From NCBI GenBank assembly GCA_001695595.3, contig MBPM02000024.1:124001-188000 (forward strand): 64,000 nt of DNA. Reading direction: 5' to 3'. Made by a program: the position numbers and the translations under genes. This DNA is from Plasmopara viticola (lineage: Eukaryota; Oomycota; Peronosporomycetes; Peronosporales; Peronosporaceae). The notes below the pieces were generated by a model. It had not been told where the DNA came from, did no database searches, and saw only the letters and a program-made list of their open reading frames with translations. Of this stretch, positions 55,269 to 64,000 are shown piece by piece. Position 1 is the stretch's first letter. Every line of letters begins with the position of its first letter.

Positions 55269-58200
55269 ATGACTACCAAGCGCACCGAAGTCCATCTAGG
55301 AGATGGTAACTACTACCATTGGGAGTTAAACATGAGAATGGCCCTCACGAGAAAAGGGCTTCTGGGACACATTATGGGCGCGAAGGACGAGAGCGAAATA
55401 ACGGAGACGTGGCTCGTGAATGACGCCAAGGCATTGGGTGTAATTGCCCAGACCGTCGAGATACAACACCAGACCAAGATACGGTCTGCTACTCGTGCCT
55501 TGGAGGCATGGGGAACGCTTCGCGATTTCTACCATCGTTCCACTCTACACAACCGTGTCACGATGACACGGCGCCTTCTTGACTTTGAGATGGAGAGTGG
55601 CACTCTCATGGTAACATCTGGACGCGTTCGATGAGCTGGTCGTGGGACTCCAGATGACGGGAAAGCCGGTGGATGCATCAAGACAGCTAGTGGTGCCTCT
55701 GAGCAGCTTGCCGGCGGAATATGAATAATATCTTCTAACGTGGAGAACGCCAAGGACATCACTCTGATCGAAGTCAAGGAGAAGCTGTTGAAGGAGTCAG
55801 ACAGACTACAGAAAAAGGAAGCAAGTGAGAAAGCGTTTCGAGCCACAGACAATGATGAACGGATCAAGGGCAGACGAGGAAGTGGCCGCAAAATTTACGT
55901 GCCACACAAGGGCGGCGGTTTTCGGGGAAAATGCTTCAATTGTGACCAGACTGGTCATATGAATCGGGACTACCCAGCTGCTGAGAACCGTTCCAGAAAC
56001 CATTATAGCGGTAATGATGCAGTGTTTGCTGTGGGGGATGAGCAACCAGTAAGCTGGCTGATCGACAGTGGTGCGACGTCGCACATGACCCCTCACCGAA
56101 TGACTTGATCGACTTCAAGCAACTTAAAGACGACATCAAGGTAACAAATGCAGATGGCAGAAAGTTACGCGTCGAAGGAGCTGGAACGGTGAAGTTTATT
56201 AGCTTAAATGGAAGACGCATATCGATGATGGAAGTGCTGCCTATCCCTGGACTTGACAGACGTCTACTGTCGGTAGGAAAGCTTGCCGAACGTAATCTAA
56301 GTTTAGAGTTTCAGCGTGCTTCGTGCATCATTTGGGACAAGAACGAAGCTTTGGCAACTGGGACAAGAAATGGGAAAGCTTACACACTGGATTGTCAGCA
56401 AGAGGAGGCACGATTGGTGCAATACTCGGGAGTTGATAGTCAGTGGGAGTTATGGCACGCTCGTATGGGACATCCAAGTGAGGACGTTTTAGTGAAGACT
56501 ATGCGATCCACAGAAGGTATTCTGCGCTAAAACAAGGTATCAAGACCCTGTGTGGTGGATGCATGAAGGGCAAGCAAACGATCGAAGTCTTTCCAAGGAC
56601 ATCACGTGTATTGAAATTAGTCCACACAGACGTGATGGGACCCATGAAGACACTTTCAAAAGGAGGTGCTAAATAGATTTTGACGTCTGTGGATGATTAT
56701 TCACGATATGTGGTGGCTTACTTTCTGGCAAAGAAAAGTGAAGTTGCCGACAAGATCAAGATGCTCAAAGCACTGCATGAGAATCAGTGGGGAACCCGTA
56801 TCAAGTGCCTGCGTTCGGACAACGGAACGGAGTTTGTCAACACGACAGTTACGGATTTATGTCAGCGGAACGGTATCATACATCAGCGTACAGTTCCATA
56901 CAGTCCCCAACAAAATGGAATTGCAGAACGAATGAACCGTACGATAATGGAAAAGGCACGGAGCATGCTACACTACAAGTGTGTTCCGACATGTTGGTGG
57001 GCAGAAGCAGTAAGCACTGCGGTGTACCTGATCAACCGCTCTCCTAATACAATGCACCCAAATAACACCCCATATGAACTGGGATTTAAGATGAAGCCTC
57101 GGATGGATCATCTTAGGGTGTTTGGGTCTCATGGAATAGCTCACGTTGATCAAGTGAAGAGGACGAAGCTCGAAGCCAAAAGCTTCAAGTGCATGTTCCT
57201 TGGTTATGCCGAAGACACCAAGGGATACCGAGTTTACGATTTGGAGAAAGACAAGATATCAGTATCACGGTCGGTGAAGCTGGACGAGCGTGAAGTGGGC
57301 GGCATTTATGAGACACACCCGGCCAAACAAATAAAAGTGATACACGTTACCAAAGACAACGATGAAAGTGCTGTGTCCGGGCCGACGGAACACCAACAAG
57401 ATCAAGATGAACTTATGGAGTTTGAAGGAGAAGATGAAATTCCAGATGCTCCAATGAATGAGGAGGAGTCCGACACAAATGCATCAAGGGTCGAGATGCT
57501 TCGATTACCGACCTCAGTACACTATGAACTGACGAGTACAGAACTCCTACACTGGATGCACAGGAAAATCGATTGGTATTTCGCCCGCAAGTGGAACGTT
57601 CAAGGCGTACATATGAACCAATGTTGTTGGAAAACGGATCAAATGCCGATGAAAGTCTGGGAGGAAGCTAAAGACCACCATCTCCAAAGCGTGCAAGGAT
57701 TGATGAAGACGGCCTAATAGCTGAAGCTATTCTCGCTTACGCTGTGAGTGTTGAAGAATCAGACTTGCCTACCGCGTATGCGCAGGCAATGTCTAGTGAC
57801 GAGGCAGAGCAGCGGCGACAAGCGATGGACGCCGAATTACAGTCACACCACAAAAACAAAACATGGACACTCGTTCCACGAGAATCAATTGGACGTACGA
57901 TTGGATGCCGCTGGGTTTTTGCTAAAAAGCGTGACCAGAATGGATGTGTTGTGCGCTACAAAGCATGATTGGTGGCTAAAGGTTTCAAGCAGAAATACGG
58001 CGTGGATTTCTTCGAGACTTACTCTCCAGTGGCAAACATGAACTCAATTCGAGTTGTACTCGCAATGTGCGCGGTATGAGGCTACAAAATGGAACAGCTG
58101 GACGTCGACACCGCCTTTCTCAACAGTGTACTGTCGGATCGTGTTCACATGGAAGTTCCAATTGGTGTTAAAAGAGCTCAAGGATTTGCGCGTCAGCTGA

Positions 58201-59347
58201 ACAAAGCTATATATGGTCTTAAGCAAGTTGCAAGCGCTTGGAACAAGACGATCGACCACGTGTTCAAGAAGAACGATTTTGAAAGTTGTGGAGCGGATCA
58301 ATGCGTCTACGTGAAGAAAGTGGAAGAAGGTTTTGTGTACGTATGTCCTTATGTCGATGATATGATCATTGCAGCCAAGACGAGCGACGAGATTCTAAAG
58401 GTCAAGGGGATGCCTAAAAGTGTTTTCATGATGAAGGATCTTGGTATGGCGAATTTCATCTTGGGCATGGAGATCGACCACGACATGACAGCTTCCACAC
58501 TAATGATCAAGCAAACACGCTACATTAGCGACGTGGCTGAGCGATTTGGACAGAAAAATACCAAGAACGTCGACAATCCGTGTACGTCCGGTCTCAAGCT
58601 GTCAACATCACAGTTACCAAGTACAGAAGCTGAGCGTTCGGAGATGCGGTCAAGACCATACCGCTCACTAATTGGATGTCTGCTATATGTTACAACTTGC
58701 ACTCGGCCGGACGTCGCATACATCGTGACACAACTGTCTCGATTTCTCGAAAATCCGGGGTTACACATTGGAACGCCGCAATTCGTGTATTGCGCTTCTT
58801 AAATTCGACACGTCATCATGGGATCGTTTACCAAAGAGAAACGGGAAAGGTGATTGTAAAAGCTTTTTCGGATGCTGACTGGGGTAGCAACACCGATGAC
58901 AGACGGTCTGTCTCAGGTGTGTTGATCAACATTGGTAAACCTCCAGTTGTATTCAAGTCCAGGTATTAGAGAGCCGTTGCACTAAGTTCCGCAGAAGCAG
59001 AGTATATGGCGCTCAGCTTGTGCACACAAGAAGTACTTTGGGCGCGCGCAATGCTCAAGGACATGGGTCAAGAACAAGTGGGAGGCACGCAAATATGGGA
59101 AGACAATCAAGGTGCGGTAGCTTTGGCAAACAACGCGGGCTACCACGCACGTACAAAGCACGTGGACATCAGACATCACTTTATTCGGGAGAACGTTCAG
59201 CATGGATTACTCAAGATTGGCTACATTGATACAAGGAGTCAGCTTGCAGATATGCTAACCAAGGCGCTTGGAACCAAGATGCTGAAGTATCTGCGCGAAG
59301 CCTCCGGAATCAAGACTAAGTCAGCAACAAAGGACACACAGCATTAG
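55269..59347 (+). pseudogene. Copia gag-pol polyprotein, copy 3, inactivated
   Basis: Gag (from 55269) carries the frameshift near 55610-55634 common to copies 1 and 2. The zinc knuckle reads CFNCDQTGHMNRDY, so its last cysteine is tyrosine. A one-base loss near 56100 (CACCGAATGACTTG) and a deletion near 56595 add shifts. The integrase frame 56680-57717 begins after a TAG at 56674-56676 shared with copy 1. TGA stops near 57966 and 58078 are also shared with copy 1. The RT frame 58089-58802 has YVDDM near 58351. RNase H is broken near 58765 and by a TAG at 58967-58969. Confidence 0.93.
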
Positions 59348-59360
59348 CGGTGAGTGGGAG

Positions 59361-59497
59361 TGTTGACATTACACCGCTGAATGCATGTTGAACAGGTGGA
59401 TGGCTTCACAGTAATTACAAGTACGTCACAATTAGTAATTACATATGGTAGCCGTTCATTGGTCAGGATAAATATATTCACTTCGGTTTCTATTTTC
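59361..59497 (+). repeat. 3' LTR of Copia copy 3, main part
   Basis: The first 137 bases of the LTR, with first bases TGTTGACATT. The remaining 9 bases follow the nested LINE at 60633-60641. Confidence 0.93.
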
Positions 59498-60616
59498 GGA
59501 AAAGGTTGGGGTGACGCCCTCCTTCCAAGCGCGGGGGCTAAATGCTCGCGCGCTTCGGGCAGGTGCTCTCGGGCATCTGCAGGTCTCTAACGAGTCTCAC
59601 CCTCGACGCGACGGTCTCCAGCACACGGCCAAAACCCCTTCCACGCCCTTAACCGCGCCAACCGCATCCGGATTAGCTCCTTTAATGTGAAAATCTAGGT
59701 TCGAAGCGCAAGAAGCACGAAACACTCCCCGAAGATCTCCGGCGCTACCGCGTCGATATCCTTGGCCTCCGAGAAACCAAGATCTACGATAGAGATGAGC
59801 ACCGCATTGATGACTTCCTTCTAACTCTGAAAAAAAAAAACGAAGCCAAGACCGAAGCCACCGCAATCCGCCGCCACTGCAACCCGTCGGGCGCCAGTCG
59901 ACACGCCCGATCCAGAAGCTTGGAACACTCCTCGGCGATATTGAAGATCTATCCCGACGCAAGTTCCTGGCCACCCTCGCTCTCCACCGCCTCTGGTCCG
60001 TCTGGCTCCGCCCCACGCTCATCTCACCCAAGACCCGCATTCGACTGTACAACACCTACGTTCTACCGATTCTGCTGTACAACTGCGCCACCTGGGCTCT
60101 CACCAAGTCAGAACTCCACGGCCTCGAGAGTTTTCATCGCCGCCAGCTTCGCTACGCTCTTGGCTATCGCTACCCCGACACATTTCGAATGCAAGACTCT
60201 ACGACCTCTGTGATGAGCGGCCGCTGAGACTACGACTGACACAAGCTCGCTGGCGCTTGTTTGGCCATGTACTTTGCCGCAATCCCGACATTCCAGCTAA
60301 CCTCCAGATGCGTGCCTACTTCTTCTCCACCGCAGCAAAATGGCGCGGACATCCCCGCACCACGCTCCCCTCAACACTCGACCACAACCTTGTTTCCCGT
60401 GGCTCCGGCTTACGACTCCTGATAGCACAAGACCTCGAAGTGGTACGTACCCTTGCACAAGACCGAAAGAAATGGAAGACCCACACGACCTCGGTGCTGG
60501 ATGCACTGCCCGCCGAACGAGACTCGACGTATGCGGACACCACTCTGTGCCGTGGACTAGCCAGACTGAGCTTAGCACGTGCATAACTTGGCAACGCGAT
60601 AACGTAATACATTACA
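59498..60616 (+). mobile_element. Non-autonomous LINE, copy 3, nested in Copia 3' LTR
   Basis: It starts GGAAAAGGTTGGGGTGAC and ends in TACATTACA(TT). A 16-base target duplication, TTCGGTTTCTA[T/C]TTTC, lies at 59482-59497 and 60617-60632 with one mismatch. It has the same internal joint at an A-run (59830-59840) as the 17685 copy, plus a deletion of about 30 bases near 59912. The fused frame is broken here, although an RT-tail frame remains open at 60257-60586. Confidence 0.92.
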
Positions 60617-60646
60617 TTCGGTTTCTACTTTCTTCCCAACAAGCAT

Positions 60647-62491
60647 GATGAGCAGGTCAATGCGGCAGACATTGACGATCAAGTCGATCACCAATCGACT
60701 ACACTGGACTTACGTCTATATTAAGCGGCGGACACATAGGATGGTCAACGACACATATTATGTCAAAGTTGCGCCACGTCTTACTTTTTAAAAAAATCTC
60801 AGGACCTAGACCAAGAAGCGTGACATTGTCGATTTTATAAAAAAACATATATAAAGCGTACGACATCGTACGTGGTTTAACGTGCGGGCGCTTCAGCACG
60901 TGACGTAGTTCTGTTTGAAAATGTTAAATGGCTCTCGACGCTTCTTGCATGGCTTCGTAAGTTTGAGTATTCAGCAGAAATGAAATATTGCAAGCACGAA
61001 AGGCCGAAGTGAGAACCCTTCTTACGCTCTAGAGACTATGCCAAGAAGCAAGTCAATAGTGATTTTTAGGTTTCTCTCACACATGGCTGTTATCTTTCAA
61101 GTAACCCGTCTAGTCAAATATTTATCAGATAGATATTAAGTATTTAATATCCAGAGTCGCCGAACAATTTACTTGGTAAAAAAACACGCGACACACTTAG
61201 AAGAGCAAGTATAGACAAGAATAGAGAGCTCAAGCTTTTATAGTTGGTTAATGTCGACCATGCAATGTAGCCGCTTATTGGTTTATATAAATCGGGCCAC
61301 AATGAAGAGGCAACACAACTGACATATCTGTGTCACTCATCACATCAATACGGGCCCATCGTATTGTTAAGTTCATAGCTGTGCAAATGAATGAGTTGTT
61401 GAGCTCAACATCGCCGGCGAGGACATGCAGGCGGCGATGGTAATTGATTACAAAAAAATGCAATCGAGCGACCATTTATTGACTAAAACCTATCGTAGCT
61501 TAACTTGTAAAGTGGTCTTACCTATCTCATAACATCTTAAGTGTAACGAAATGTTCGGGTTGTCCATATTAATCTTGTCTATAAAAAGTGGCCTGCTAGT
61601 CTTGTCTGATTCTTAGCCTTTTCTTATTTTTAACTGCTGTCACGAATCATGTGGGAAAGCCCCGTCGCCTTTTCTATCGACTGCCCAACCGTCATTCTGA
61701 ACTCAACCCCCCAACCACGTGGCAACACCAAAATAACCCGAAAAATGATTTCAACTGGAGTATAAGCCGCGAAACATCTTATGGCAAAGCTTAAAGGTTA
61801 ATTTAGTGGCGATCAATATAGTTCTGCCTCTGCGCTTCAACATGGTCGTAAAGCTTAGGTCACCATGGTCACGGTCAAGAGACACACCTTGTTGTATGTG
61901 CTCGGTCATACAAACGCTACAGTACAAATATTTTTTGCCAGATGAGTCGTCGTATGCCTGTTCAAAAGTTGTAGCAACGCTCGTACAGAACTCTAGCTAA
62001 CAACTGCGACAATTTTAGTGGCGCAACATATGTGCAGGGTGCGCTTCCCTCCGAACTGCGCTATTACTAATAATACATGTATGCAGGGACGACTCGTTGA
62101 GGTCGTGGATTGGCTAGCTAAGAGTGTTCGTCTGTCACGCTCGTCATGCTAGACTGTCGCTGCACCCCTGTGTTTGCCATTGATGTGGTACTATTCGTTC
62201 GGTAGAGATTACTGTATGATAAATATGAACACGACAGTCAAATAGAGAAGCTGACAGTACCAATTCTTGTCCAACGTGCAATCTTAACGTGGCTAGGGCT
62301 TCTGCCTCCGGATAATGGTTTCCCCCCTCTTTTCCCAGAAGCTCCCCGCCCTCCATTTGAAACTTGCGCAGTACGTAAACCGACGGCTTGTGAGCAAGTC
62401 GAAGAGAATACACATTTAGCGTTATCCAACGCGCTAACGGCCGCACATTCGAGAGAAAGGCGGCATCGCTTTTCTTCCGGTATATCGCAAT
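60647..62491. other. Intergenic spacer before the TPR gene
   Basis: No coding region, LTR or RNA gene is recognised. The last 100 bases presumably hold the promoter of the downstream gene; a weak initiator-like CACATTCGA lies near 62444-62452. Confidence 0.5.
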
Positions 62492-64000
62492 ATGGCCACT
62501 CCTAAAATGGAGGAGAACAATACGGTGCGTTTTCGTGTACTGAGAGTGATGGTCATCAAGAGCTAACCTTTTTATAATGGTATAGCTTGCCCGTCAGCTA
62601 TCCGCTGCAAATGAAGAAGCTTGGCTATCGCTAGGCCGCATCGCTGAGATGATGGGCGATGACGAAAACACAATGCTTGCTTATGAGAAGGTTTTATCGC
62701 ACAATCGTTTAAACGCCACTGCGCTGTTTGCCATCGGATGTTGCTACGAAAAAGTAGAGGACTATACCAAGGCTGCTGACTGTTTCCGTGGCCTCGTGTC
62801 CTTAAACGAGCAAAATTCGGACGCATGGGGTCATCTTGGCTACTGCTGCCTTATGATGAACGACCTCACGAGTGCGCATACGGCCTACCAGTATGCCATG
62901 TACAACAACCCCATGAGTCAGAAGGATCCGAACATGTGGTACGGCATTGGCCAGCTATACGAACGTCTGGGCTCACTTGAGCACGCACAAGAGTCGTTTG
63001 AGGCCGTGCTTCGATTCGAGCCGAATTTCAATATGGCACTCGAGGTTAAATTTCGTCTTGGAATAATCGCTAAACAGCGAGGAGATTATGATGGCGCTTT
63101 AGAACGTCTCAAGTCAGTGTTGCACGACGTACAAGCTAATGTACAAACTACTGAGATGGCCAGTGATATTTGGACGCAAATCGGACACGTGTACGAGCTA
63201 AAGGACGAAATCCAGCTTGCTAAGTCGAGCTACCTCAAGGTCGCAGAGCTTAATCCCAATAATGCCAAACCATTGCAGCAGCTTGGTTGGCTCTGTCTTA
63301 AGCATAGTGACCATTCGCCTGCTATCGATTACTTGAAGAAAGCTGTGGCTATTGATCCGCAAGACGGCAAAGGATGGTACCTTTTGGGTCGATGCTACAT
63401 GGCTGTACAGGAATTTGAAGAAGCTTATGATTCGTATAAGCATGCTGTAACCACAGACTCCCAAAATCCGAACGTATGGTGCTCACTCGGTGTGCTCTTT
63501 TACCAGTTGAACCAGCATTTAGACGCTTTGGATGCGTACTCGCGCGCTATTAACATCAACCCTAACATTTGCGAAGTCTGGTACAACGTTGGAACGCTGT
63601 ACGACACGTGCAACCAAACGAGTGATGCTCGAGATGCTTACCAAAAAGCAGCAGAGCTAGGTGCCGATGCACAATTTATCCGTGAGCGTTTGGAGCTTTT
63701 ACGTGTTCGGGAGACCGGTCAGTCCACTATTGGCATGGCTGGAGCTAACTCAGCTCCTGGTCCCTCCGAGCCCCCTACCACATCCCCCATGCCGACATTT
63801 TCGTCGAGACCTACAGTTGAGTCACAATATCAGCCACAACAGCAGGGCGCACCTACACAGGGAGCTCAGCCTAATGGGGCTTCTCAAGTCAGTCAAGGGG
63901 CCCCAATGGCTCATATGCTTCGTGCTGGTGAGGCTACAATGAGCATGAGTATGGGCAGTGCACCGACGACGAATGCTATTAGCGCTAGTGGCCCAGATAC
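62492..64000 (+). CDS. Cyc8/Ssn6-like TPR transcriptional corepressor, 5' part
   Basis: Exon 1 (62492-62524) encodes MATPKMEENNT, and exon 2 starts at 62586 in phase and is open to the window end (about 482 residues so far). Residues about 15-385 are a run of roughly ten TPR units (for example EAWLSLGRIAEMMGD, ALFAIGCCYEKVEDYTKAAD, DAWGHLGYCCL, NMWYGIGQLYERLG, KPLQQLGWLCLKHSD, KGWYLLGRCYMAVQEFEEA, NVWCSLGVLFYQLNQ). The final unit, CEVWYNVGTLYDTCNQTSDA, then AAELGADAQFIRERLELL, is the hallmark of Cyc8/Ssn6. A Ser/Pro/Gln-rich tail follows from about residue 390. In yeast, this protein acts in the nucleus with Tup1. The gene is cut by the window edge, so the C-terminus is unseen. Confidence 0.93.
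62525..62585 (+). other. 61-nt spliceosomal intron in the Cyc8-like gene
   Basis: It has a GTGCGT donor, a CTAAC branch-like site at 62573-62577 region, a T-rich stretch and a TATAG acceptor. Removing it joins ACG to CTT in frame. Retaining it closes the frame, since it introduces stops (TGA and TAA) before exon 2. Confidence 0.85.

Larger units (their letters stand above)
49398..59510 (+). repeat. Segmental duplication, copy B
   Basis: It is the direct-orientation partner of 1-10234. It contains a roughly 190-base segment at 49737-49936 absent from copy A, and lacks copy A segments near 2050-2180, 2660-2745 and 3040-3130. From about 52750 rightward it is nearly identical to copy A. Confidence 0.93.
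55075..60641 (+). mobile_element. Copia LTR retrotransposon, copy 3, with nested LINE
   Basis: The 5' LTR is 55075-55220. The 3' LTR is split: 59361-59497 (137 bases) and, after a 1119-bp LINE insertion and its 16-bp target duplication, the last 9 bases at 60633-60641. Together these give exactly 146 bases. The target-site duplication AGCAT is at 55070-55074 and 60642-60646. It is the twin of copy 1. Confidence 0.95.

Overview
The window is eukaryotic and repeat-dominated, and most resembles an oomycete (Phytophthora or a downy mildew). The reasons are short-LTR Copia elements with an oomycete-style gag, a gene start with a short GT-AG intron and a CTAAC-like branch site, and initiator-like TCATTC motifs upstream of a paralogous gene family. 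The exact genus cannot be read from the sequence. Only a few loci look like intact host genes: two members of a 387-residue protein family, a tRNA-Ala-like gene, and the 5' part of a Cyc8/Ssn6-type TPR corepressor that runs off the right edge.

Layout. Positions 1-10234 and 49398-59510 are two direct-orientation copies of a segmental duplication of about 10 kb. Each copy holds degenerate sequence (a Ty3/gypsy integrase zinc-finger scrap, a bZIP-like scrap and unknown short ORFs) followed by the same Copia element. Positions 10960-17684 hold an apparently intact two-ORF LINE on the minus strand. Positions 17685-18840 hold an internally deleted, non-autonomous LINE of another family; further copies are at 20758-21076 and 59498-60616. 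Positions 18841-37590 hold four paralogues of the 387-aa family: two intact (22983-24146 and 36095-37258) and two broken (19292-20415 and 31455-32475). Fragments of a Peter Pan/SSF1-like (PPAN) ribosome-biogenesis gene are interspersed with them. A younger Copia element (25726-30180, TSD ATCAG) sits inside an older antisense Copia relic. Positions 41609-46039 are a minus-strand Copia of a second subfamily (TSD AAATC). Positions 37600-41040, 46045-49397 and 60647-62491 are gene-poor, with no confident gene.

How the parts relate. The Copia copies are all defective, and three of them share one gag frameshift. The Copia at 55 kb carries a non-autonomous LINE in its 3' LTR. The Copia at 5.8 kb is cut at the same LTR base and keeps the first 13 bases of that LINE, so the LINE insertion predates the 10 kb duplication. 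The 387-aa family and the PPAN fragments appear to have been duplicated together as a unit. This family, with no function I can assign, is the best candidate for something undescribed: three repeated W-[RK]-L segments suggest a beta-trefoil-like middle, and the C-terminus looks like a helical repeat. All homology statements are from reading the sequence; no database search was run.
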